Assembly: GCA_050733695.1 (NCBI GenBank)
Contig: JBOHTO010000047.1
Span: 1 to 26,420, forward strand
DNA from: JBOHTO01 sp050733695
GTDB taxonomy: Bacteria; Gemmatimonadota; Gemmatimonadetes; Gemmatimonadales; Gemmatimonadaceae
Length of the DNA stretch: 26,420 nt
Direction: 5' to 3'
Below, piece after piece: positions 1-7,939 of the stretch (its first letter is position 1; each line of letters opens with the position of its first letter). The translations under genes and the position numbers were made by a program. The notes under the pieces are model-generated. The model did not search any database and had not been told where the DNA came from. It saw only the letters and a list, made by a program, of their open reading frames with translations.

Positions 1-357
1 CTCATACGCCGTGCCGCGGACGCGACGTTCCGTGAGCTGGCGCCCAGGGCCGACACGGATGGTATCGTCATGTGGTTCGACGCGGGGGGCGCACTCCAGG
101 TTCCGGACGAATCGAGCGCTCGGGCGGCGGTTCAGGCATTCGAGGCGGTGCCCGGCCTCGTGGAGCTCGTGGAGGAGCACGAGATCGCAGACCGGGGTGA
201 TGCTCAGCTCATGGCGTCGGCGTGCGAGCTTGCTCTCGAAGCGCTCGTCGCGCGCAGAAAGATTTCGCGGTCCGACGGCGGGCGATACGGACGCGCACCG
301 CTCGAGCAGCGCAAGCGACCGAACCAGGACCTCTTCGGCGGTGGGCTCTCCGCGTGA
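1..357 (+). CDS. C-terminal end of a magnesium-chelatase-like (ChlI/MoxR-type) AAA+ ATPase, partial
   Basis: The reading frame is open from the first base, so the start lies outside the window. The 118 visible residues contain a 'VPGLVELV' helix followed by 'ASACELALEALVARRKISRS'. This matches my recollection of the C-terminal lid of ChlI-like ATPases of the mycobacterial Rv0958 type, which usually work with a VWA-domain partner. No Walker motifs are visible because the N-terminal part is missing, so the call rests on tail similarity alone. The stop codon (355-357) overlaps the GTG start of the MscS gene as GTGA, which implies translational coupling. A VWA protein of the expected partner type is encoded far away at 12956-14239. 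Another AAA+ subfamily, such as a sigma-54 activator fragment, cannot be excluded. Confidence 0.55.
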   Translation, partial: LIRRAADATFRELAPRADTDGIVMWFDAGGALQVPDESSARAAVQAFEAVPGLVELVEEHEIADRGDAQLMASACELALEALVARRKISRSDGGRYGRAPLEQRKRPNQDLFGGGLSA

Positions 358-1298
358 CGCTGCACGGTCTCCTCCTTCAGGCGGGCGATCCCGGGACAGG
401 CGCCGGGCCGATCGACAACACGGTGGGCGCCTTCCGCGAGCGGGCCTCGGGCATCGGCGACGTTGTTTCCGCCGCTGATATTCTGCTGGTCATCGTCGTC
501 CTGGTACTCACGTACGCCGTGATCCGCCTCACGGCGCTGATCGCTGGTGCGCTCGCGGCCAGATACACGCGGCGCCGGTTCGCGCTCATGCAGGTCCTCC
601 CGATCGTCCGCATCACGCTGTGGATGCTCGCCATCTACATCATCGTGCTCGGCATCTTCGACCCATCGCGGGAATCGCTCATCGCCTTCGCCGCAACCGC
701 GGGGATCGGGATCGGCTTCGCCGCGCAGGACGTGCTCAAGAACATTTTCGGTGGCGTCCTCATCATCATGGATCGGCCATTCCAGGTGGGCGACCTGGTG
801 GATATCGGCGACGTCCATGGCGAGGTGATCGGCATCGGCCTGCGCGCGACCCGCGTGCGCACTCCCGACGACGCCGTTGTTTCCGTTCCGAACGCCGAAG
901 TGGTCAACCAGCCGGTGAGCAACGCCAATTCCGGCGCACTCGATTGCATGGTCGTCACGGAGCTATACCTGCCCGCCCTGGTCGACACCACTCTGGTCAC
1001 GCGTCTCTGCCGCGAAGCCGCCGCGACATCACCATATGTCTATCTCGCAAAACCGGTGACGGTTCGCCTGGTCGATGAGTTCAGGGAGACGTTCCTCACG
1101 AAGGTGCGCATCAAGGCCTACGTGTACGACCACCGCCTCGAAGCGGCGTTCCGCACGGATGTGGCCGAGCGAGCGAAGCGCGCATTCCGCGAAGCCAGCC
1201 TGCTCCCCGAGCCGCCGTCTTTCGGCGTCGATGAGGATGAGCAGCAGAAGTACTTCCATGCAGGCGAGCCGGAGGAGCGCCGGAACCCCGTGGCATGA
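354..1298 (+). CDS. MscS-family mechanosensitive ion channel
   Basis: This 314-residue inner-membrane channel belongs to the family that releases solutes during hypo-osmotic shock. There are three hydrophobic segments: about residues 41-66, 81-102 and 108-138. The third is the pore-lining helix, rich in Gly and Ala ('ATAGIGIGFAAQDVLKN'). It is followed by the beta domain 'DRPFQVGDLVDIG', the 'VSVPNAEVVNQ' signature and the alpha/beta cytosolic domain. The GTG at 354 was chosen because it overlaps the upstream stop and precedes the first membrane segment. A longer start at 222 would add a 44-residue Arg-rich stretch that overlaps the upstream gene. The stop overlaps the next gene as ATGA. The position between two ATPase genes suggests the channel may be gated or assembled by them, which is inference. 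The family call is secure; the physiological role is not. Confidence 0.93.
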   Translation: MTLHGLLLQAGDPGTGAGPIDNTVGAFRERASGIGDVVSAADILLVIVVLVLTYAVIRLTALIAGALAARYTRRRFALMQVLPIVRITLWMLAIYIIVLGIFDPSRESLIAFAATAGIGIGFAAQDVLKNIFGGVLIIMDRPFQVGDLVDIGDVHGEVIGIGLRATRVRTPDDAVVSVPNAEVVNQPVSNANSGALDCMVVTELYLPALVDTTLVTRLCREAAATSPYVYLAKPVTVRLVDEFRETFLTKVRIKAYVYDHRLEAAFRTDVAERAKRAFREASLLPEPPSFGVDEDEQQKYFHAGEPEERRNPVA

Positions 1299-4200
1299 CG
1301 GAAGAAGTCGCGACAGCCCCGATCGCTGTCTCCTCGCCCGAGCTCGAGGCGATAGCGGACCGCATCCGGGAAGCGATCGATGGCGCGGTGGAGGCCTCGA
1401 TCACTCGCATTCGCGCCGAATACGCGGAACCGCTGCGCGCACTGCTCGAGGATTCGCCACAACTGCTCGCACCACCCCGGGAAGCGCTCGATCTTCCCGC
1501 ACCAGACGGCGATTCCGCAGCGGAGCGCACGCAGTATCGTTGCGCAGTCGAGGGCGCAAAGCGGTTGCTCCGGGATCAGCTCGTCGACCTCCTGCAGGCC
1601 GAGCCCATCGCGGGCACGAGCGACGTGGCCGAGCGGATGGCCGACGCCCTGCGTCGTGACCTCGATGCGATTGCCGACCGGCTCCCGCTGCGTGCCGAGG
1701 CGGAACAGGACGAACGCCACTTTCTGCCCGAGCCAATCGAATCCCGCTGGCTCACGACTGTAAAGGGAATGAAGCGCGTCCTGCGTCCGTTCAGGCGACG
1801 CTGGACGCGCGCTGTGCCCGTGGCCTCGGTCGGTCGCTGGGTGGCCGCTCGCCTTCTCGTCGAGACCAGTCAGGCGATTGCCGATCTTCACCGCCTGCGC
1901 ATTCATGTGCTGAACGCGGCGCTCAGCGATTTCCGCGCTTCCCTCGCGGTCATCGACGCACGGAGCAGCGGCATGCTTTCAGGCTCCGGGCGCGCACGAT
2001 CTGCAACACCCGCCGCGCAGCTCGAGGAGTCCGCCGCGGAACTCGAGCGTCGTCTGGCATTCGGGTCGGATGTGAGCGCGGCGGAAGCTGCACTTCGGGC
2101 GGCCGGAGAGCGGGCGGGCGAGTCGTTCGCAAGCGCACTCGCTGTGATCGGTACCGTGGAAAGACCGGCATCGTCCGTGTCCGACGCGAACGTCGGCCGG
2201 CAGAATGTCCGCGCACTGGAACGGCGAGACCGGCGCGCCGCCAGGTGGCAGGCTCACGAACGAGCGCTCGTCGCGGGCCTCGAAGCCGAGGGGGACATCG
2301 TGGCGCTCTGTGCGGAGATGTACGACGTGATCGGAGACATTGTCGGCGACGTCAGGGACACCGTCGAGCTGCGAATGCGTACTCCCCTTTCGGAGCTGGA
2401 AGTCGGCCTGCGCGAGGCGCACGATCGGAGCGAGACACTGTTCGCGCTCGACGCCGACATGATTGGCCCGTTCGAGGAATTGACGGTGAAGGTCGATAGT
2501 TTTCTCGCTGCTGCCAGCGACCCAATCGCGGGTCGTGGGGCAAGGGGCGACGACCTGGCGTCCGCCGTGCACGCCATCGTCGAGCGAGGTGCGGAGCGAA
2601 TCGCCGCTCTCCCGTCGGTCGTGTCCGAGCATCGCATCGTCACCACCGTGCCCCTTGACCACGTGCCGGCCGAACCAGCGGAAATCGCATTGCGCGAAGC
2701 GCCGGTGAGAGCGCTTGCCGAGGCCGCATGCCGGGAGCAGCTCCCGCGAGCGTTGAAGGAGATGGTCGCCGCGAACCAGTCGGACCATGCGGCGGTGCGC
2801 ACCGAAGTCGAGCGGCTCGAACAGGCCATCACATTCAACCTCGCGTCGGCCAGAGAAGGACTCGTCGACGGCCGCCCCGGCGCCGCCGAAACCGCGCGCG
2901 ACCTCGTACTCGGCGTACTCAAGCGAAGCGTGCTCCGAATTGCGGACATGCTGCGCGCATCACATGCGTTGAACGACCGGTTGGCTGATGCAATGGCGCG
3001 ATCCACAGCCGAGGCTGCGGATGAGCTTCTGCGTCTCGTGCGGTCGCGTGACCGCGGCGCCATTCAGGCGGCCGTGTTGAAGCAGGAGGCCAGCGAGCAG
3101 TTGACGGTTCGCGTGGAGGCCGGACGCAGAGCGGGGTCGAAGGCCGTAACCAGTCTGACGGCAGGCGCCCGCACGGACTGGGCGCGTCTGCGCGACGTGC
3201 AGCTCCGGGCACGCCGCCACCTGGGACTCGTTGCGGCCGACCGCTCGGAGGCGCGCATCACGCTCGCCCAGGCGGTGTTCGACGAGCGTGTGCTCGCGAA
3301 TCTTCCGCTCGCGTATCGGCGGCTTTTCACGACGGAGCCGCTGGAGTGGACCGGTTTCACCGTCGGTCGCGAGGCTGAGATGGCCGTCATACGCCAGACG
3401 CATCAACGCTGGATGGAGGGCGCGAGCGCAGCGGTTGCATTGTTCGGCGAGAAGGGCAGCGGCAAGACAACGATCGTGCAGGCGGCCCGGCAGAGTATTC
3501 TTGCCAGTGATCGCGTTCGTTCGATTGCGCTCGATCGTACCGTTCACGACGAAGGCGAGCTCAGGGGCGTGCTCGATAACCTCTTCGAAGGCGACACAGC
3601 GATCTCGCTGGACGAGCGGGCCGCACGGCTTCGGGATGGCGACCGGGCGGTTGCGATAGTCGAGAACGCCGAGCACCTGGTGCTGCGGCGCATCGGCGGA
3701 CTCGATGTCCTGGATGACTTTCTCCGCTTCGCGCGTTCAACACGGCCGACAGTCTTCTGGCTGATCACGATGGAGAAGTACGCGTGGCGATATCTCGAGC
3801 GCACCGTGCGTATCCACGACGGCTTCGCGCGCGAGCTCGACACGACAACACTCTCGCGCGCATCGATGGAGGAGGCGATCCTGCGGCGGCACCACATGAG
3901 CGGTTACGGCCTGCGCTTCGTACCCGATCCGCGCCTGGAGCGGACACGCAGCTATCGGCGGCTGTCCGGCGATCGTGAACGGCAGAAGGCGGCAGAGCAC
4001 TACTTCTTCGACACCCTGGCGCGCATCGCCGAAGGCAACATCCACGTCGCGCTTTTCTACTGGCTGCGGTCGATCGCGACCGTCGAGGACGATACGCTCG
4101 CGTTCCAGACTCCACGGACCATCGACTCGGCTTTCCTGGAGACGCTGCCAACATCAACGCTTCACACGGTCGCGGCGATCATCCAGCATGGAGGGCTCAC

Positions 4201-4375
4201 GCCCCGCGACCATGCGGAGGTGTTCCACCTCACGGGACACGAGAGCGAGGGCGTCCTCTGGGCACTCGCCGACTCGAACGTCCTCAGTGCAGGCGAGGAT
4301 GGTCAGTATACCGTGAACGGTGTGCTGTACCGGCCATTCGTCCGGGTGTTGCGGGAGCGGAACATCTTCGGATAG
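1295..4375 (+). CDS. Giant coiled-coil protein with C-terminal P-loop (AAA/STAND-like) ATPase domain
   Basis: The product has 1026 residues. Residues 1 to about 680 are Ala/Arg/Glu-rich and look almost entirely helical, with no convincing membrane segment or signal peptide; I recognise no family there. Residues about 695-900 form a P-loop NTPase: 'GREAEMAVI' before the fold, Walker A GEKGSGKT at 718-725 (Lys724), and a Walker B-like strand VAIVENAEH at 786-794 with Glu-Asn in place of Asp-Glu. 'TVFWLITMEKYAW' then resembles a sensor-1 strand. A sensor-2-like helix ('GNIHVALFYWLRSI') and a small winged-helix-like region ('TLHTVAAIIQHGGLT') finish the protein. This order resembles Orc/Cdc6-like and STAND ATPases. 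The start overlaps the MscS stop as ATGA, so the protein is probably made with the channel. A cytoplasmic scaffold or regulator of the channel is a guess. Confidence 0.85.
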   Translation: MTEEVATAPIAVSSPELEAIADRIREAIDGAVEASITRIRAEYAEPLRALLEDSPQLLAPPREALDLPAPDGDSAAERTQYRCAVEGAKRLLRDQLVDLLQAEPIAGTSDVAERMADALRRDLDAIADRLPLRAEAEQDERHFLPEPIESRWLTTVKGMKRVLRPFRRRWTRAVPVASVGRWVAARLLVETSQAIADLHRLRIHVLNAALSDFRASLAVIDARSSGMLSGSGRARSATPAAQLEESAAELERRLAFGSDVSAAEAALRAAGERAGESFASALAVIGTVERPASSVSDANVGRQNVRALERRDRRAARWQAHERALVAGLEAEGDIVALCAEMYDVIGDIVGDVRDTVELRMRTPLSELEVGLREAHDRSETLFALDADMIGPFEELTVKVDSFLAAASDPIAGRGARGDDLASAVHAIVERGAERIAALPSVVSEHRIVTTVPLDHVPAEPAEIALREAPVRALAEAACREQLPRALKEMVAANQSDHAAVRTEVERLEQAITFNLASAREGLVDGRPGAAETARDLVLGVLKRSVLRIADMLRASHALNDRLADAMARSTAEAADELLRLVRSRDRGAIQAAVLKQEASEQLTVRVEAGRRAGSKAVTSLTAGARTDWARLRDVQLRARRHLGLVAADRSEARITLAQAVFDERVLANLPLAYRRLFTTEPLEWTGFTVGREAEMAVIRQTHQRWMEGASAAVALFGEKGSGKTTIVQAARQSILASDRVRSIALDRTVHDEGELRGVLDNLFEGDTAISLDERAARLRDGDRAVAIVENAEHLVLRRIGGLDVLDDFLRFARSTRPTVFWLITMEKYAWRYLERTVRIHDGFARELDTTTLSRASMEEAILRRHHMSGYGLRFVPDPRLERTRSYRRLSGDRERQKAAEHYFFDTLARIAEGNIHVALFYWLRSIATVEDDTLAFQTPRTIDSAFLETLPTSTLHTVAAIIQHGGLTPRDHAEVFHLTGHESEGVLWALADSNVLSAGEDGQYTVNGVLYRPFVRVLRERNIFG

Positions 4376-4396
4376 TCACGCTCCGCCAGGCACACT

Positions 4397-4909
4397 CTAC
4401 ACCTTGCGCTTGCGCTTCTTCGCGCTGCGCCGCTTGCGGCGCTTCCGCGGCGGCGGCGCGAGAATCGTCCCGCGGCAGGTGGTCGCGCCGCAACGACAGG
4501 GGTACAGCGCCTCGTCTGCCTTGTCCGCACCCTTGCCGCGCTCGTAGCCGTAATCGTACGCCAGTTCCACGCCCGACTGGATGGTCTGGATCGCCTCGAT
4601 GAAGATGCGTCCGTCCTCGATCACGGCTTCGCAGTTCGGATCGCACGAATGGTTTATATAGCGCGAGTCATTCCCCTCGCGTCTGGCATCCACGACGCGC
4701 CTGCTGTCCACGGTGAAGAGGAAGGTGTGGTGCCGGCCCATCGCTTCATCGTCGTAGCGACGGTCCGCTTCCGCGTTCGTGATGCGCTCGCCGGTATATT
4801 CGATGATCCGCGTTCCCCTGCGTATGCGCCGCAGGGCGAACGCTCCACGCCCCTGTATGCGAGACCGCCGGATTCTGAAGAACGGTCTGCGTCCTGGTCC
4901 TGTGGCCAC
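4397..4909 (-). CDS. SET-domain protein (putative lysine methyltransferase) with post-SET motif and basic tail
   Basis: The 170-residue product is a compact SET domain with all the core motifs: GRGAFA near residue 20, EYTGE near 37, NHSCDPNC at 86-93 (cofactor binding), and a 'LAYDYGYE' segment at 117-123 carrying the catalytic tyrosines. A post-SET zinc motif, CRCGATTC, lies at 138-145. SET enzymes transfer methyl groups from S-adenosylmethionine to protein lysines. The tail from 155 to 170 has 13 Lys/Arg out of 16 residues, unusual for a SET enzyme and suggestive of nucleic-acid binding or self-methylation (inference). The start is a GTG at 4909, just after the stop of the small upstream gene; the SET fold begins almost at once, so the true start cannot be much later. 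It is the last gene of the succinate dehydrogenase strand and ends 21 bp from the convergent ATPase gene. The substrate is unknown. Confidence 0.9.
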   Translation of the reverse strand: MATGPGRRPFFRIRRSRIQGRGAFALRRIRRGTRIIEYTGERITNAEADRRYDDEAMGRHHTFLFTVDSRRVVDARREGNDSRYINHSCDPNCEAVIEDGRIFIEAIQTIQSGVELAYDYGYERGKGADKADEALYPCRCGATTCRGTILAPPPRKRRKRRSAKKRKRKV

Positions 4910-4913
4910 TCAT

Positions 4914-5181
4914 CTACTCCAACGTCGGCTCGCGCTCATCCGCCGCGCGCGGCCGGAGGTGCTCGCTTCGTTCGAGGATGCGCGCGCATGTGTTCCATCG
5001 CAGGAGCGACTCGTCGTTGCCGGCGGGCCGCAGCGACTCGGCGCGTTCGTAGCAGCCGAGCGCCTCCTGCAGCCAGTCGTATGCCACCTCGCCGGAACTG
5101 GGGCCACCGAGTCCGATAGCGCTCCGCCTTCTTCAGTGGCGCCGGGACTCCTTCCTTCGATATCCTCTTCAGAGCCTGCAT
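4914..5181 (-). pseudogene. Small TPR-like gene with an apparent single-base frameshift
   Basis: Reading from ATG 5181, one frame gives 'MQALKRISKEGVPAPLKKAE' and then becomes Arg-rich. Shifting by one base at a run of four C (plus-strand GGGG, 5100-5103) opens a second frame with 'SSGEVAYDWLQEALGCYERA' and 'SLLRWNTCARILERSEHLRP', ending at a TAG at 4914-4916. Dropping one base restores a continuous 88-residue product with a helical, TPR-like pattern. The codon arithmetic fits exactly one extra base. The gene would start 6 nt after the sdhB stop and end 4 nt before the SET gene, a normal operon fit. Possible causes are a homopolymer sequencing error, a genuine inactivating insertion, or programmed frameshifting. 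I do not recognise a named family; the role is unknown. Confidence 0.55.
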
Positions 5182-5187
5182 CGGCCG

Positions 5188-6018
5188 TCAGGCGCGATCC
5201 TTCGAACGCCGACTGAAGATGCGCGTCACCTTGCCGAGTGGGTCGTAGAACTCGTCCACGACGCGCTCCTTGAGCGGAATGATGGCATTGTCGGTGATAG
5301 TGATGTTCTCGGGGCAGACCGTCGTGCAGCACTTGGTGATGTTGCAGTAGCCGATGCCATGCTCCCTCTGCAGATCGCCCACACGGTCCGCGACGTCGAG
5401 GGGGTGCATCTCGAGTGCCGCGACGTGCACGAGAAACCGTGGCCCTATGAAGGACTCGTGAAGCTGATGGTCGCGCAGGACATGGCAGACGTCCTGGCAG
5501 AGAAAGCACTCGATGCACTTCCTGAACTCCTGCACGCGGTCAACGTCGGACTGCGCCATCCGCCAGGTGCCATCCGGCGCGTCCGGCTTGCGGGGCGTGA
5601 ACGGCGCGATCCGCTGCTTCGTGCGAAAGTTGACCGACACGTCGGTAACCAGATCGCGCACGGCGGGATACGCGCGCATCGGCTCGACCGTAACAGGCTC
5701 GTCAAGATCGAGCTCGCTGAGACGGGTCATGCACATGAGTCGCGGACGTCCATTCACTTCCGCAGAACACGATCCGCACTTCCCCGCCTTGCAGTTCCAG
5801 CGGACGGCCAGATCACTGGCCTCGGCGGCCTGGATGTCGTGGACAGCGTCCAGGACAACCATCCCCTCGAATACATCGGTGCTGTAGTCGACAAGCTTCC
5901 CGCCGCCTGCATCGCCCCGCCAGATCCGGAAGGTCGCGCGGCGGGGTGCCGCTGCCGGACCTTCCGCGGCATTCGGCGCCACCGCCACGTGCTCGCCCGT
6001 CAGTGCCGCCTCACCCAT
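5188..6018 (-). CDS. sdhB: Succinate dehydrogenase iron-sulfur subunit (Sdh1 type)
   Basis: The 276-residue subunit carries electrons from the flavoprotein to the membrane anchor in respiratory complex II. An N-terminal plant-ferredoxin domain supplies the 2Fe-2S ligands Cys76, Cys81, Cys84 and Cys96. A C-terminal domain carries Cys168, Cys171, Cys174, Cys178 ('CIECFLCQDVC') and Cys225, Cys231, Cys235 ('CNITKCCTTVCPENI') for the 4Fe-4S and 3Fe-4S centres, plus an extra Cys230. The 'CNITKCC' signature and the 'NAIIPLKERVVD' tail are typical of the mycobacterial Sdh1 branch rather than the E. coli branch. The ATG at 6018 follows a purine-rich GAGGGGCGAG. The gene lies 63 nt after sdhA. The N-terminal 25 residues are Ala-rich and not part of the fold. 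Confidence 0.95.
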   Translation of the reverse strand: MGEAALTGEHVAVAPNAAEGPAAAPRRATFRIWRGDAGGGKLVDYSTDVFEGMVVLDAVHDIQAAEASDLAVRWNCKAGKCGSCSAEVNGRPRLMCMTRLSELDLDEPVTVEPMRAYPAVRDLVTDVSVNFRTKQRIAPFTPRKPDAPDGTWRMAQSDVDRVQEFRKCIECFLCQDVCHVLRDHQLHESFIGPRFLVHVAALEMHPLDVADRVGDLQREHGIGYCNITKCCTTVCPENITITDNAIIPLKERVVDEFYDPLGKVTRIFSRRSKDRA

Positions 6019-6081
6019 GGCTCGCCCCTCTCACTCCCCGTCGGCACCGGCAGCGCGCCCGCACAATTCCCGTGATTTGCG

Positions 6082-7899
6082 TCATCCCATCTCCGCGATG
6101 ATCGTCTTCAGTTCATCGCGCATTGGCTGGATCGGCTCGCGCGACAGCTCCATGCCTCCGTTCGCCCCGCGGCGGACCAGCGTGTTGTGGCCGGCGAGCG
6201 CGGGATCCTTTTCCGGATAGTCCTCGCGGAAGTGACCACCGCGGCTCTCGCGGCGGTCGAGCGCCGAGCGCGCGATCGCCTCCGACACCGTGAGCAGGTG
6301 CGCCAGGTCGAGCGCGGTATGCCAGCCCGGGTTGTACTCCCTGTTGCCCGCGACTCCAAGGCGCTCGGCGCGCCGGCGAAGCTCGGTGATCCCGTCGAGG
6401 GCGTGCTTCATCTCGTCTTCCGTGCGTACGATACCCACCCGATCCTGCATCATCTCCTGAAGCTCGTGCTGCACCTTGAACGCGCCGTCTCCGCTGCTTG
6501 TGTCCCGTTCGAACGGTTCCAGCGCGCTGCGCACTGCGCCGCTCACAGCCGTATCCTCCGCAGGGACCGCGCCGTTCTCCCTGGAAAAGCGCGCTGCGTG
6601 CTCCCCGGCCCTCTTGCCGAAGACCAGCAGATCGGAGAGCGAGTTGCCGCCGAGCCGGTTCGCACCGTGCAGGCCGGCGGCGCACTCGCCGCACGCGAAG
6701 AGACCGGGCAGCGTTGACATCTGTGTGTCACCGTCCACACGGATGCCCCCCATGATGTAGTGCGTCGTCGGACCGACCTCCATCGCCGTCTTCGTGATGT
6801 CAATGTCGGCGAGTTGCTTGAACTGGTGATACATGCTGGGGAGCTTCTTCCGGATGTGTTCCGCAGCGTTGGGCATCTTCTCGCCGATCCAGGCGATGTC
6901 GAGGAATACTCCCCCGTGCGGACTCCCGCGACCCTCGCGCACCTCCCGGACGATGCAGCGCGCCACATGGTCGCGCGTCAGGAGCTCGGGTGGCCTGCGC
7001 GCATCGCGGTCGCCCTGCGTGTAGCGCCAACCTTCTTCCGGACTGTCCGCCGTCTGATCGCGATAGTTTGCGGGAATGTCGTCGAACATGAAGCGACGTC
7101 CCCCGCTGTTCGTGAGTATTCCCCCCTCGCCGCGAACGCCCTCCGTTACGAGTATACCGCGCACGCTTGGCGGCCAGACCATCCCCGTCGGATGGAATTG
7201 CACGAACTCCATGTCCTGCAACGCGGCACCGGCGTGATACGCCAGGGAATGCCCGTCGCCCGTGTACTCCCAGCTATTGCTCGTCACACGATATGCCCGG
7301 CCGATTCCGCCGGTCGCGAGCACGATCGCGCGTGCGCGGAAGAGCCGGAAGCGCCCTCGCTCGCGATCGTAGGCGACCGCGCCGCTCACGCGATCGTCGC
7401 TCGTGAGCAACGCTGTCACCGTGCACTCCATGTGCACATCGATGCCCTGATGCACGCCGTGATCCTGCAGCGTGCGGATCATCTCGAGACCGGTTCGATC
7501 CCCAACGTGGGCAAGGCGCGGGTACTTGTGACCACCGAAATTGCGCTGGAGAATGCGACCGTCATCCGTGCGGTCGAACAGCGCGCCCCATGCTTCCAGC
7601 TCCCGGACCCGGGCGGGCGCCTCGCGCGCGTGCAGCTCCGCCATGCGCCAGTTGTTGAGGTATTGTCCGCCGCGCATCGTGTCCGCAAAGTGGACCCGCC
7701 ACTCGTCGCGGTCATCCACGTTCGCGAGCGCTGCCGCGACGCCGCCCTCCGCCATGACAGTGTGCGCCTTCCCGAGCAACGACTTGCACACGAGTCCGAC
7801 GGAGACACCCGAGGCTGCCGCCTCGATTGCAGCCCTGAGACCCGCACCGCCGGCGCCAATGATGAGAACGTCGTGGTCGTGCGTCCGGTATTCGGGCAT
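6082..7899 (-). CDS. sdhA: Succinate dehydrogenase flavoprotein subunit
   Basis: The 605-residue flavoprotein oxidises succinate to fumarate. The N-terminal Rossmann motif is 'VLIIGAGGAGLRAA' (about 11-24). His46 in 'GKAHTVMAEGG' corresponds to the histidine that covalently holds FAD in the family. Catalytic-site segments 'QFHPTGM', 'TEGVRGEGGIL' and 'GPTTHYIMGGI', and the FAD-binding 'HGANRLGGNSLSDLL', are all present. A GTG at 7929 would add ten residues, but the ATG at 7899 is preceded by GGAGCAGG at good spacing and begins just before the Rossmann strand, so 7899 is preferred. It lies between the membrane anchor gene (40 nt upstream) and sdhB. Fumarate reductase is an alternative name for the same fold; the Sdh1-type neighbours favour succinate dehydrogenase. 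Confidence 0.97.
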   Translation of the reverse strand: MPEYRTHDHDVLIIGAGGAGLRAAIEAAASGVSVGLVCKSLLGKAHTVMAEGGVAAALANVDDRDEWRVHFADTMRGGQYLNNWRMAELHAREAPARVRELEAWGALFDRTDDGRILQRNFGGHKYPRLAHVGDRTGLEMIRTLQDHGVHQGIDVHMECTVTALLTSDDRVSGAVAYDRERGRFRLFRARAIVLATGGIGRAYRVTSNSWEYTGDGHSLAYHAGAALQDMEFVQFHPTGMVWPPSVRGILVTEGVRGEGGILTNSGGRRFMFDDIPANYRDQTADSPEEGWRYTQGDRDARRPPELLTRDHVARCIVREVREGRGSPHGGVFLDIAWIGEKMPNAAEHIRKKLPSMYHQFKQLADIDITKTAMEVGPTTHYIMGGIRVDGDTQMSTLPGLFACGECAAGLHGANRLGGNSLSDLLVFGKRAGEHAARFSRENGAVPAEDTAVSGAVRSALEPFERDTSSGDGAFKVQHELQEMMQDRVGIVRTEDEMKHALDGITELRRRAERLGVAGNREYNPGWHTALDLAHLLTVSEAIARSALDRRESRGGHFREDYPEKDPALAGHNTLVRRGANGGMELSREPIQPMRDELKTIIAEMG

Positions 7900-7939
7900 C
7901 AGTCCTGCTCCACCGCCGTGAGCGCCCACACGTACACGC

